12,895 nt of DNA, taken from NCBI GenBank assembly GCA_021850345.1, contig JAJZMN010000274.1, positions 1 through 12,895 on the forward strand. The letters run 5' to 3'. The translations under genes and the position numbers were made by a program. The notes under the pieces were generated by a model. The model searched no databases, had not been told where the DNA came from, and saw only the letters and a list, made by a program, of their open reading frames with translations. Source of the DNA: Actinomycetes bacterium. GTDB lineage: Bacteria; Actinomycetota; Acidimicrobiia; Acidimicrobiales; RAAP-2. Below, piece after piece: positions 1 to 7,221 of this stretch. How positions within the stretch are numbered: the first letter of the stretch is position 1; every line of letters begins with the position of its first letter.

Positions 1-102
1 AGGGAACGCGTCGGCCAGCTCGTCCCGGGTGCGGACGCCGACGAGCGTGTGCTGCGCGACGCGCCGTGCCGTTTGAGCGCACTCGGGGCGACCACGTGGT
101 AG
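1..102 (+). CDS. Possible 3' end of a truncated gene at the window edge
   Basis: Bases 1 to about 60 show a clear codon phase: 17 of 20 third positions are G or C while only 9 of 20 second positions are. Read on the plus strand this gives a tail beginning RERVGQLVPGADADERV and ending at TAG 100-102. The same phase read on the minus strand gives an equally protein-like stretch (VAQHTLVGVRTRDELADAFP) that would leave the window at base 1, but it has no ATG, GTG or TTG start before an in-frame stop near 165. I prefer the plus strand because it needs no start codon and matches the operon downstream. No family is recognised. The coding signal fades after base 60, so even the plus-strand tail is uncertain. 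Confidence 0.25.
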   Translation, partial: RERVGQLVPGADADERVLRDAPCRLSALGATTW

Positions 103-340
103 GACGCCGAGACCGACGGAGTCCCCAGGGCCTCTGCGCGGGGTTCCAAACGCGCAACGCTCTCAGCGCCCGTGTGCGGCTTGCCTCGTCCCGGGAACTC
201 GGGCGTGGCGTAGGGCAGATCCCCGGGCTCGACGCGGCTCGGGCGCACGTGGCGCAGCAGGATCCGGACACCTCCAGCGCCAGGATCAGCCTCGACGGCG
301 TCCTTCAGACCCGGAGGGCGCTCCCCGATCCCTCCTCGAC

Positions 341-1057
341 TTGTGCGACGGCGACGACTGGCGCCACCAGCCGGGGTCCGGCGCGCTCATCCGGGCTTTC
401 GAGCTCGCCACCGACGCCGTGCGTCTCTTCGCCGCGGAGCCGCTCCCGGTCCCTTGCCACTCGGCCGGCCGTGGCGTGGTGCGCGCCGGGCTCGAGGTGG
501 TGGTGGCAGCTCGCGTGTGGACCGGTGAAGGCACCCTGCGCCAGCGCGTCGCGCCGGTCCGGCGCATCCGCTCCGAGGACCGCGCGCGCCGGCGCGCGCC
601 CGGGCCCGCCGCCGGCGCTCAGGCGTTCGGGGCCTGGTTGGAGCCGCAGGTGATCGAACCCACGGTCCGGGTCCTCGGCGCCGAGCGCGCCGGCTGGCAG
701 TGTCCCTGCGCGAGTCTCGCGGGCTGGCCGGACCGGCCGGTGTCGACAGCCGATCCACTCGAGCAGGTGTCCGCTGCCGTCGCCTGCGTTCTTCCTGGTT
801 TCCCGCGCTCGGGCGCGCCCGGCGCGCCGAGCGCCGGATGGCTCGTCGCCGACCACGGCGCGCGCGGGACGCGAGGCGTGGAGGCCGGCAAGCCCGCCGT
901 CCCTGGAGTTCTCGCGCCGGATCCCTCCACGAAAGGGGCCGGTCGGCGGCCCGAGGCAGGCGTCCTGCTCACCATGGTTGTCGGCCCAGTCATCTCCGGC
1001 GCCGGGACGCTCTTGGTCCCGGGCGGCGTGGCGCCCGGTCGCGGTGCGTGGCGATGA
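341..1057 (+). CDS. Hypothetical 238-codon open frame upstream of the permeases
   Basis: This frame starts with TTG at 341 and stops at TGA 1055-1057, overlapping the first permease ATG by four bases (ATGA). In its first 120 codons about 90% of third positions are G or C, well above the later part (about 80%), so at least 341-700 behaves like coding sequence. Its residues are rich in Arg, Ala, Gly and Pro, with a plausible folded patch around ALIRAFELATDAVRLFAAE (residues 16-34). I recognise no family. It is not a solute-binding protein, which would normally sit here. There is no Shine-Dalgarno before the TTG. Another frame (about 225-330) also looks slightly coding just upstream, so this may be a frameshifted or decayed gene. 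The ATGA overlap is weak support, because any ATG followed by A creates it. Confidence 0.35.
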   Translation: MCDGDDWRHQPGSGALIRAFELATDAVRLFAAEPLPVPCHSAGRGVVRAGLEVVVAARVWTGEGTLRQRVAPVRRIRSEDRARRRAPGPAAGAQAFGAWLEPQVIEPTVRVLGAERAGWQCPCASLAGWPDRPVSTADPLEQVSAAVACVLPGFPRSGAPGAPSAGWLVADHGARGTRGVEAGKPAVPGVLAPDPSTKGAGRRPEAGVLLTMVVGPVISGAGTLLVPGGVAPGRGAWR

Positions 1058-1995
1058 CGGCGTTCATCGCCCGGCGGATCGGCCAGGCGCTCGTCGTCTT
1101 GTTCCTCGTCACGATCATCGTCTTCGGCCTGCTCCACGCGCTGCCCGGTGGTCTGGTCCGGGCCCAGCTCGGCCCGAAGGCGTCGGTGTACGCCGTCCAC
1201 CAGCTCGCGGTGCAAGAGGGTTTGACCAAGCCCCTGCCCGTGCAGTACCTCGTCTGGCTCGATCACGCGGTCCGCGGCGACCTCGGCTTCTCCTACAAGC
1301 TGAACACCCCGGTCTCGACGCTGCTCGCCGAGTACTTCCCCCGCGACCTGCTCCTCACGGGTCTCGCGATCGCGCTCGCGATCGCCGTCTCCATCCCCCT
1401 CGGCGTGCTCCAGGGCTACCGGCGGAACAAGGGCGTCGACTACGTCTTCTCCGGCACGCTGCTCGCGCTCTACTCGATGCCGAGCTTTCTGCTCGGGGTG
1501 ATCGCGATCATCGTCCTCAACATCGAGCTTCCACTGCTGCCCTCGACCGCCCAGGAGTTCGGCCACGGCTTCGGGACCGACGCGAAGGTCCTCGCCCTTC
1601 CGGTGCTCACCTTGATGCTCGGCAACATCGCCTACTACAGCCGCTACGTGCGCTCCTCGGTGATCGACAACCTCCTCGAGGACTACGTGCGCACGGCGCG
1701 CGCCAAGGGTGCGGGATGGTCGCGGGTGCTCGTCGGCCACGTCCTGCGCAACTCCTTGATGCCCGTGGTCTCGCTCATCGGCATCAGCTTCCCCTACGTG
1801 GTCAGCGGGTCGCTCATCGTCGAGGCGCTGTTCGACTACCCGGGCATGGGCCTGTTGTTCTGGGATGCCGAGCAGAGCCGGGACTACCCCGTCCTGCTCG
1901 GTGTCGTGCTCCTCGTCAGCGTCGCCGTCGTCATCGGCAGCCTCGTCGCGGACGTCGCGTACGCCATCCTCGATCCGAGGATCCGCTATGAGTGA
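1054..1995 (+). CDS. ABC transporter permease, DppB/OppB type
   Basis: An inner-membrane subunit (313 aa) of a dipeptide/oligopeptide/nickel-class ABC importer. It has the family layout: an N-terminal segment (residues 9-29, starting MTAFIARRIGQALVVLFLV), an extracytoplasmic loop with the GDLGFSY motif (75-81), then about five further membrane spans. The cytoplasmic EAA loop that contacts the ATPase lies at about 211-236 (YVRTARAKGAG). The pattern FDYPGMG (260-266) and the C-terminal DPRIRYE are typical of this subfamily. Length is normal. The ATG at 1054 was chosen because the family N-terminus starts exactly there; a GTG two codons earlier (1048) is an alternative and neither has a strong Shine-Dalgarno. 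It overlaps the next permease by 8 bases. Substrate cannot be told from the permease. Confidence 0.93.
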   Translation: MTAFIARRIGQALVVLFLVTIIVFGLLHALPGGLVRAQLGPKASVYAVHQLAVQEGLTKPLPVQYLVWLDHAVRGDLGFSYKLNTPVSTLLAEYFPRDLLLTGLAIALAIAVSIPLGVLQGYRRNKGVDYVFSGTLLALYSMPSFLLGVIAIIVLNIELPLLPSTAQEFGHGFGTDAKVLALPVLTLMLGNIAYYSRYVRSSVIDNLLEDYVRTARAKGAGWSRVLVGHVLRNSLMPVVSLIGISFPYVVSGSLIVEALFDYPGMGLLFWDAEQSRDYPVLLGVVLLVSVAVVIGSLVADVAYAILDPRIRYE

Positions 1996-2959
1996 GCAGG
2001 ACCCCCTCCGCCCGGCCGGCGCGCCCGCCGGCACCGTGCTCGCCACCGGCGCCGTGGTCGGGGCCGCAGCAGGCGATGCGGACGGCGCGACGGTCCCGAC
2101 GGCGAGGCGCCCGGCGTGGCGGGAGAACCTCACCACCTTCGCCCACAACCGTTTCGCCCTCGCGGGCCTGATCGTGCTCATCGCGTTCACGGCGTTCTGC
2201 TTCCTCGGCCCGCTCGTGTACCCGACGAACCAGAGCGCGACCAACCTCCTCAACGAGAACCTCCCGCCGTCTTCGCAGTTCCCGCTCGGCACGAGCCCGG
2301 AGGGCTTCGACATCCTCGGCCGGCTCATGCTCGGTGGCCAGAGCACACTCGAGGTCGGCTTCGCCGCCGCGATCGTCGCGACGGCCTTCGGGGCGCTGTG
2401 GGGCGCGATCGCGGGGTACGCGGGGGGCTTCGTCGACGCTGTGCTGATGCGCATCGTCGACACCATGTTGTCGATCCCGTTTTTGTTCTTCGTCGTCCTG
2501 GTCGGCACGCTGCTCCAGCCCACCCTGCCGCTCATCGTGCTCGCGATCAGCTCGGTGAGCTGGCTGTCGACCGCGCGCGTCGTGCGCGGCGAGACGCTCT
2601 CGCTGCGCACGCGCGACTACGTGGTCGCGGCGCGGGGCTTCGGCATCGGGCACCTGAGCCTCGTGGTCCGCCACATCGTGCCGAACGCGCTCGGTGCCAT
2701 CGTCGTCAACGCGACGCTGAAGGTCGCCGATGCGATCCTGCTTTTCGCGTCGATCAGCTTCCTCGGGCTCGGTGAGCCGCCTCCCGCGACGAACTGGGGC
2801 CGGATGCTGACGACCGGCATCAACAACCTCTTCGACGGCTACTGGTGGCAGCTGTGGCCCGCGGCGATCGCGATCGTCGCGACCGTCGTGGCGATCAACG
2901 CTGTTGGCGACGGGTTGCACGACGTCGTGGAGAAGCGCCTCCAAGGGGGTCACGGCTGA
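1988..2959 (+). CDS. ABC transporter permease, DppC/OppC type
   Basis: The second membrane subunit (323 aa), expected to pair with the preceding permease. After an Ala/Gly-rich cytoplasmic tail of about 45 residues come the first span (57-77) and the family motif FPLGTSPEGFDILGRLMLGG (98-117), where most relatives have HPLGTDxxGRD. Four or five more spans follow. The EAA loop is at 210-233 (YVVAARGFGIG, ending in IVPN), and the signature LGLGEPPPATNWGRML (259-274) and C-terminal GDGLHD (307-312) are both present. The ATG at 1988 has a good GAGGA (1977-1981) six bases upstream and overlaps the previous gene in the string ATGAGTGA, which suggests translational coupling. No ATPase or binding protein follows, so those parts must be encoded elsewhere. 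Confidence 0.93.
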   Translation: MSEQDPLRPAGAPAGTVLATGAVVGAAAGDADGATVPTARRPAWRENLTTFAHNRFALAGLIVLIAFTAFCFLGPLVYPTNQSATNLLNENLPPSSQFPLGTSPEGFDILGRLMLGGQSTLEVGFAAAIVATAFGALWGAIAGYAGGFVDAVLMRIVDTMLSIPFLFFVVLVGTLLQPTLPLIVLAISSVSWLSTARVVRGETLSLRTRDYVVAARGFGIGHLSLVVRHIVPNALGAIVVNATLKVADAILLFASISFLGLGEPPPATNWGRMLTTGINNLFDGYWWQLWPAAIAIVATVVAINAVGDGLHDVVEKRLQGGHG

Positions 2960-2982
2960 CCGGCGGCGGGGGGTGGAGGGTG

Positions 2983-3027
2983 ATGGACATCTCCGAGAAG
3001 TGCGCAGGGATCGCGGTCCCTCGGTGA
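2983..3027 (+). CDS. Possible 14-codon leader peptide before the oxidoreductase
   Basis: A short frame starting at ATG 2983 reads MDISEKCAGIAVPR and stops at TGA 3025-3027, overlapping the GTG start of the oxidoreductase (GTGA). It is preceded by a purine-rich run including GGAGGG (2975-2980), rather close to the ATG, and GGGGGGTGG (2968-2976) at a better distance. Because the oxidoreductase GTG has no Shine-Dalgarno at a normal distance, reinitiation from this leader is a plausible way to translate it. The overlap alone is weak evidence, since a GTG followed by A always contains TGA. Confidence 0.25.
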   Translation: MDISEKCAGIAVPR

Positions 3028-4439
3028 CGGGCGTCGGCGCGCAGCAGCGGGGCGCTGCGGCGCTCAGCGACGCGTCGCACGTCCCGCTGTGGCTCGACAC
3101 GCCGGTGCGCCCCGCGCCCCGGCCGGCCGTGTCGGGTGCCACGCGGGCGCGACTCGCGGTCGTCGGTGCGGGGTTCACCGGTTTGTGGAGCGCGTTGCGC
3201 GCGCTCGAACGCGACCCGTCGTGCGCGCTCGTCGTGCTCGAGGCCGACCGCGTCGCGTCTGCCGCGACCGGCCGCAACGGTGGCTTCGTCGACGCGAGTC
3301 TCACCCACGGCCTCGAGAACGGGATCGCGCACTTCCCCTCCGAGATCGCGGTCCTCGAGAGGCTCGGTCGGGAGAATCTCGACGGGCTCGAGGAGACGCT
3401 GAGACGCGAGGCGATCGACTGCGGCTACGAGCGGAGCGGTGCGATCGACGTTGCGACCCGGCGGTGGCATGTCGCCGCCCTCGCGCAGGGCGCGAAGACG
3501 GCGGAGGACCACGGGGAGCACGTCGAGCTGCTCGACGCGGCCGAGACGCGCGCGCGTGTTGACTCGCCGACCTACCTCGGGGGACTGCGCCGTCCCGGCT
3601 CGACCGCCATCGTGGACCCGGCGCGCCTCGCCTGGGGGCTTGCGCGCGCCGTCGAGGCGCGCGGCGGAGTGATCCACGAGACAAGCCCGGTGACCGCTCT
3701 GTCAGGCGAGGGCCGCTTTCTGCGCCTGTCGACGCCGTCGGGAACGGTGATCGCCGACAGGGCCGTGCTGGCGACGAACGCGTTCCCGCCGCTCGTCCCC
3801 AAGGTGCGCCGCTACGTGCTTCCCGTCTACGACTACGTCCTTGCGAGCGAGCCTCTCGACGCCGCACAGCTCGCCACCGTGGGCTGGAGGGGGCGCGAGG
3901 GCCTCTCGGACGTGGGCAACCAGTTCCACTACTACCGCCTCACGCCGGACAACCGGATCCTGTTCGGCGGCTACGACGCGATCTACCACTACGCCAATGG
4001 CATCGGCGGGGGCCGCGACGTCCGACCCGCCAGCTTCGCACTGCTTGCCGGTCATTTCTTCGAGACCTTCCCGCAGCTGGAGGGCCTCCGCTTCACCCAC
4101 GCCTGGGGGGGCGCGATCGACACCTGCTCGCGCTTTTGCGCGTTCTTCGGCACCGCTGAGCACGGACGCGTAGCGTACGCGGCCGGATTCACCGGTCTTG
4201 GTGTCGGTGCCTCGCGTTTCGCCGCGGACGTGCTCGTCGATCTCGTCTCGGGGATCTCGTCGGAGAGAACGGCGCTGGAGATGGTCAACACCAAGCCGTT
4301 TCCGTTCCCGCCCGAGCCCCTCCGCTCGCTCGTCGTGGCGCGCACCCGTCGCTCGCTCGCGTATGCGGACGCGCACGGGGGCCGGCGCGACCGGTGGCTC
4401 CGTCTGCTCGACCGCTTCGGCATCGGCTTCGACTCCTGA
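3024..4439 (+). CDS. FAD-dependent oxidoreductase (DAO fold, PuuB/OrdL-like)
   Basis: A soluble flavoprotein of 471 residues, likely to oxidise a C-N bond of an amine or amino acid (gamma-glutamylputrescine, glycine/sarcosine, D-amino-acid and opine oxidases share this fold). The Rossmann FAD site is VVGAGFTG (46-53). LVVLEADRVASAATGRNGG (69-87) holds the ribose-binding acid and the SGRNGG-like motif typical of the PuuB/OrdL branch. The C-terminal flavin-contact region is FTHAWGGAIDTC (357-368) and YAAGFTGLGVGASRFA (385-400). Residues 243-253 (IADRAVLATNA) form the usual second dinucleotide-domain strand. The GTG at 3024 was chosen because longer starts would run into the permease; the first 40 residues are poorly conserved in type, so a slightly later start is possible. 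The gap to the permease is only 64 bases, so a shared operon is likely: uptake followed by oxidation. The substrate is unknown. Confidence 0.85.
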   Translation: MTGVGAQQRGAAALSDASHVPLWLDTPVRPAPRPAVSGATRARLAVVGAGFTGLWSALRALERDPSCALVVLEADRVASAATGRNGGFVDASLTHGLENGIAHFPSEIAVLERLGRENLDGLEETLRREAIDCGYERSGAIDVATRRWHVAALAQGAKTAEDHGEHVELLDAAETRARVDSPTYLGGLRRPGSTAIVDPARLAWGLARAVEARGGVIHETSPVTALSGEGRFLRLSTPSGTVIADRAVLATNAFPPLVPKVRRYVLPVYDYVLASEPLDAAQLATVGWRGREGLSDVGNQFHYYRLTPDNRILFGGYDAIYHYANGIGGGRDVRPASFALLAGHFFETFPQLEGLRFTHAWGGAIDTCSRFCAFFGTAEHGRVAYAAGFTGLGVGASRFAADVLVDLVSGISSERTALEMVNTKPFPFPPEPLRSLVVARTRRSLAYADAHGGRRDRWLRLLDRFGIGFDS

Positions 4440-4453
4440 CCGCCGCTCGGCGG
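4440..4453 (+). terminator. Weak hairpin after the oxidoreductase gene
   Basis: A perfect five-pair stem CCGCC/GGCGG with a GCTC loop begins one base after the stop codon. There is no U-tract, and such short GC stems arise often in DNA of this composition. Confidence 0.2.
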
Positions 4454-4816
4454 GCTCCCTCGGGCTCTCCTGGCGGGAGGTCACGCGCGGCGCGCGCCCA
4501 TGGCCGGGCGGCGCGCCACGGGACCGGCGCGGCACCGGTGAGGGCGCTGCGCGACGCCAGTGTTGTTGGGACGGCAAGGCCGGACGCGGCGGTCGGTGCC
4601 CGAGCCCACCACGACCACGACCTCGTCGTCGCCGGGTCCGCGGGGGCTGGCGGGCTCGGGGACGCCCCTTCTTCGGTCCCGGATCTTGCTCCACTCGCGG
4701 CCGTGGTCACGAGCGGTTCCTGGCGCTCCGGCCGGCCGCCCGGCGCGACCGGGTCTCGGCGGTTGCCCAGGGGCTCAGATGCCGACGCGCGGGGCGCCGC
4801 GGCGCACCGGGCTCAG

Positions 4817-4822
4817 TAGAGT
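4817..4822 (+). promoter_or_regulatory. -10-like box TAGAGT before the glycosyltransferase
   Basis: TAGAGT fits the actinobacterial TANNNT -10 consensus and stands out in a GC-rich background. Six bases later is a GTG (4829), so a transcript starting there would be leaderless for the short frame 4829-4873. No -35 hexamer is recognisable. Boxes of this type are expected by chance about twice per kilobase per strand. Confidence 0.35.
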
Positions 4823-4828
4823 TCGTCC

Positions 4829-4873
4829 GTGACCGCTGGCCGCGAGCGAGCCGGCCGCTGCCGGTCGAGATGA
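4829..4873 (+). CDS. Possible leaderless 14-codon leader peptide
   Basis: GTG 4829 opens a 14-codon frame (VTAGRERAGRCRSR, five Arg) that stops at TGA 4871-4873, overlapping the glycosyltransferase ATG as ATGA. It starts six bases after the TAGAGT box, the right distance for a leaderless transcript. The main gene has no good Shine-Dalgarno, so translation by coupling to this leader is plausible. It may equally be just 5' untranslated sequence. Confidence 0.25.
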   Translation: MTAGRERAGRCRSR

Positions 4874-6654
4874 CCGCCCCCCTTGCGGCATCTCGGGAAC
4901 CTCGGGGTCCCGACCGGGTGCTGGCGGCAGCGGACTGGTCGGTGATCGGCGTCTTGTGCGTGCTCGCGGTCGTGCTGCCCGCGCTCCTGGCGCTGTCCGC
5001 GGGTTCGTTCTCGCTTCCGAGCATCGATGACTGGGCGTACCGCCGGGTTGCCGAGACCTTCGCCCAGAGCGCAACGGTGCGCTTCAGCGGGTACGTGGCG
5101 ATGACGCTGATCGGCCAGGTCCTTTGGTCCTGGCCGTTCCTCCGCCTGCTCGGCGGGGGTGCCTGGGGCTTTGCCGCGTCCACTGCGGTCCTCGCGGTCG
5201 TCGGGATCGCCAGCGCGTACTACATCGGCCGTTCGATCCTCAGCCGTGTGTGGGCGGCGGGCGCGGTTCTCGTGTTGATCCTCGCGCCCGGCTTCGCGGG
5301 AAACACCTCGACCTTCATGACCGACGTCCCGACGACCAGCTGCGAGCTCGTCTGCGTGGCGCTCGGCCTCGCCGCGATCCGCCGGCGTGGTCGCTCTCGC
5401 GCGGGCCTGCTCGCGGCGTCGCTTGCCGCCGGCGTCTTCGGGTTCGCGGTGCGTGAGTTCGCGGTCGTGGCGCCGCTTTCCGTGCTGTTTTGCGCGGCGA
5501 TCGGCGCCGAGCGGCGGGACCGGGCGAAGTACCTGCTCGCGGGACTCGTCGAGCTGCTCGTCTGCGCCGCGATCTACCTGTGGTGGCTCCGCCAACCCGG
5601 CGGGGTCCACCAGCCGCTGCTTCTCCCCTCCACCATCACCTTGGTCCGCCTGGTCCAGGGGTACTTCACCCTCGCGTTCATGGTCTCGCCGGCCGTCGCG
5701 GCCGTCCTGTGGCGGCGCCGACGCGCGCCCGTGGCGCCGCGCGCCGCACTGTCAGCGGTGCTCGTCCTCCTGCTCGGACTCGCCGCGGACGCGAACGCTG
5801 GCAGCGTCTTTGTCGGCGACTTCCTCGCGCGCCGCGGAGCGGTGGGGACGCTCCTGCTCGACGGATCCCGCCCCGCGCTGTTCCCCCAGGCGCTCTGGGA
5901 TCTCATCAGCGTCGTGGGTCTCGTCGCCGGCGCCACCCTGGCGGGACTCGCGCTCGGCGGGGACCGAGACAGAGTCCGGGAGTGGAGGACGTGGGACTGG
6001 GCCGGTCCGCTGGGGCTGGTCCGGATCTTCGTGATCTTCTTCGGCGCCGGCAGCGTGGTCTACCTGCTCGCCACGACCTTCCTGTGGGACCGCTATCTCT
6101 GGCCGCTCGCGTTCTTCGTCGTGCTCTTGCTCCTCGGCGGCGGACCACGGGGCGTCCCGGCGCGGCGCTGGGCAAAACGCGTCGGCCGGGGCGTGGCCGC
6201 GTTGTTGTGGGTCCTGCTCGGGCTCGTCGCTGCCAGCGTGACCCTCAACACCGACGCGTACGACGCGGGCCGTTGGCGGGCGGGCGAGCTGGCGGTCGCG
6301 CGCGGGGTTCCGGCGCGTGAGGTCGACGCGGGCTTCGAGTGGGTCGGTGCGCACAGCCGGACGATCGCGAATCTGGCGCTCGACCCGCGGGTCCCGGGTT
6401 TCGAAGCGTGGTACGCGCGGATTCAGCCGGGCTTCCGCGAGTGCGCCGTGGTCTCCGGCTCCCGGCTGGCGAGCCGCGCGCTGCGCCCGATCGGGGTCGC
6501 GAGATATCGCCTGTGGTCCTTCGCCGGTCCCTCGGAGCCGCTCTTTGTGTACCGCGTTGCGGGCTGCAAGGCACCGCCCGCCGTGTCCGCGCCGGCCACC
6601 GGAGCCGCCGGGCCGCGCGCGACCGGCATGCCGAGAGAACCGGAGCGCCGTTGA
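4870..6654 (+). CDS. GT-C fold membrane glycosyltransferase (PMT/ArnT-like)
   Basis: A 594-residue multi-pass membrane protein, probably transferring a sugar from a polyprenyl-phosphate donor to an envelope acceptor on the outer face of the membrane. After the first span (about 23-46) comes the acidic motif SLPSIDDWAYRR (48-59), the expected place of the catalytic/metal Asp pair of GT-C enzymes. The second hallmark loop is NTSTFMTDVPTT (145-156). About ten more hydrophobic segments follow, then DRYLWP (407-412), comparable with the RYLLP motif of PMT_2 proteins, and a C-terminal region with VDAGFEWVG (485-493) seen in this class. ATG 4870 precedes a short cytoplasmic tail; upstream codons in frame are not protein-like. 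It stands alone, with a convergent gene on its right. Donor and acceptor are not predictable. A transporter is unlikely given the two acidic loop motifs. Confidence 0.8.
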   Translation: MTAPLAASREPRGPDRVLAAADWSVIGVLCVLAVVLPALLALSAGSFSLPSIDDWAYRRVAETFAQSATVRFSGYVAMTLIGQVLWSWPFLRLLGGGAWGFAASTAVLAVVGIASAYYIGRSILSRVWAAGAVLVLILAPGFAGNTSTFMTDVPTTSCELVCVALGLAAIRRRGRSRAGLLAASLAAGVFGFAVREFAVVAPLSVLFCAAIGAERRDRAKYLLAGLVELLVCAAIYLWWLRQPGGVHQPLLLPSTITLVRLVQGYFTLAFMVSPAVAAVLWRRRRAPVAPRAALSAVLVLLLGLAADANAGSVFVGDFLARRGAVGTLLLDGSRPALFPQALWDLISVVGLVAGATLAGLALGGDRDRVREWRTWDWAGPLGLVRIFVIFFGAGSVVYLLATTFLWDRYLWPLAFFVVLLLLGGGPRGVPARRWAKRVGRGVAALLWVLLGLVAASVTLNTDAYDAGRWRAGELAVARGVPAREVDAGFEWVGAHSRTIANLALDPRVPGFEAWYARIQPGFRECAVVSGSRLASRALRPIGVARYRLWSFAGPSEPLFVYRVAGCKAPPAVSAPATGAAGPRATGMPREPERR

Positions 6655-6688
6655 TACCCAGCGCCGCGCTGTCGACGTGTCGGCTGCT

Positions 6689-6704
6689 CCCCGGCGGGTC
6701 GGGG
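6689..6704. terminator. Possible hairpin between convergent genes
   Basis: Between the glycosyltransferase stop and the end of the minus-strand flavodoxin (63 bases) lies CCCCG-(6)-CGGGG. It could serve both directions, but the stem is only five pairs and lacks T-runs. Confidence 0.25.
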
Positions 6705-6717
6705 TCGGGCGGTGGGC

Positions 6718-7221
6718 TCAGGCGTCCTTGCGCAGCGGGGCCCGTAGGTCGGCGGCGATCGCGTGCGTCCAGGACTGCACGTGAGTGGGGTCGCGCCAGT
6801 CCCCAGCGTTCCTCTTCGCCATGAGATGGGCCAGAAAGCCCCTCGCGTCGCTGGTGAGACGCCCGCCGAAGGTTGCGTGGCCCCGGGCTCCGACCCGGTC
6901 CATGAGCGCCCTGACGCTCCGGATCGGAGCGATGTCCCGCTCGCTCGCCGACGCATCGAGCGGCCCGCTCGAGAAGAAGTAGGTCGGAATATTGCACAGG
7001 ACATGCGTATGTCGCCTGATGAAGCGCCTTGCGTCTCGGTGCCAGCGGAAGGCGTAGAGCGCGCCGCCCACGATGACGGCTTCGTAACCCTCGACGCGGC
7101 CTTGCGCGCTGGCGGGAGCCACCTCGACGGTGAAGCCTTCCCGGCGGAGGGCGTCGGCCACCATCTCCGCCAGCCCCGCAGTTCCCCCCTGTTTGGACCC
7201 GTAGGCGACGAGAATCGACAT
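6718..7221 (-). CDS. Flavodoxin-domain protein, HemG-like
   Basis: A 167-residue single-domain flavodoxin. It begins MSILVAYGSKQGGTAGLAE; residues 8-15 form the FMN phosphate loop that follows the first beta strand. EAVIVGGALYAFRWHRDARR (47-66) and the IPTYFFSSGPLD stretch (78-89) match the flavodoxin_5 / HemG arrangement, where E. coli HemG (menaquinone-linked protoporphyrinogen oxidase, 181 aa) has a similar size and order of motifs. The role is therefore electron transfer, possibly in heme synthesis, but many actinobacterial relatives of this type have no proven function. The start is well supported: GGAGGT (7227-7232 on the minus strand) lies five bases before the ATG. The gene converges with the glycosyltransferase and diverges from the small membrane pair. 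Confidence 0.82.
   Translation of the reverse strand: MSILVAYGSKQGGTAGLAEMVADALRREGFTVEVAPASAQGRVEGYEAVIVGGALYAFRWHRDARRFIRRHTHVLCNIPTYFFSSGPLDASASERDIAPIRSVRALMDRVGARGHATFGGRLTSDARGFLAHLMAKRNAGDWRDPTHVQSWTHAIAADLRAPLRKDA

Larger units (their letters stand above)
4440..4828. other. Intergenic region after the oxidoreductase
   Basis: No convincing gene. Right after the oxidoreductase stop, 4440-4453 can form a small hairpin (CCGCC, loop GCTC, GGCGG) that could end transcription, but it has no T-run. The octamer GGGCTCAG occurs twice near the right end (about 4772 and 4809). Long frames here on both strands are Arg/Pro/Gly-rich and look like by-products of high GC. Confidence 0.5.

Noticed and set aside
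630..720. Minus-strand GGGTTCGATC followed by CGGCTCCAACCA, resembling a tRNA 3' end
   Set aside because: The T-stem does not pair and no matching 5' acceptor arm is found about 70 bases away.
1360..1390. Two GCGATCGC palindromes close together
   Set aside because: They encode the Ala-Ile-Ala-Leu-Ala-Ile-Ala part of a membrane helix in preferred codons; no sign of a separate repeat element.
619..2610. Long minus-strand open frame (663 codons) across the permeases
   Set aside because: It is antisense to two well-supported permeases and is rich in Asp, Glu, Arg and Gln, as expected from reversing high-GC coding sequence.
1931..3304. Long minus-strand frame (457 codons)
   Set aside because: It is antisense to the second permease and the oxidoreductase, with a low-complexity charged sequence and no motifs.
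4481..4760. Minus-strand stretch DDEVVVVVGSGTD that recalls a dinucleotide-binding strand
   Set aside because: The Val run comes from a short GTCGTG repeat, the frame has no usable start, GxGxxG is incomplete and the flanks are Arg/Pro-rich.
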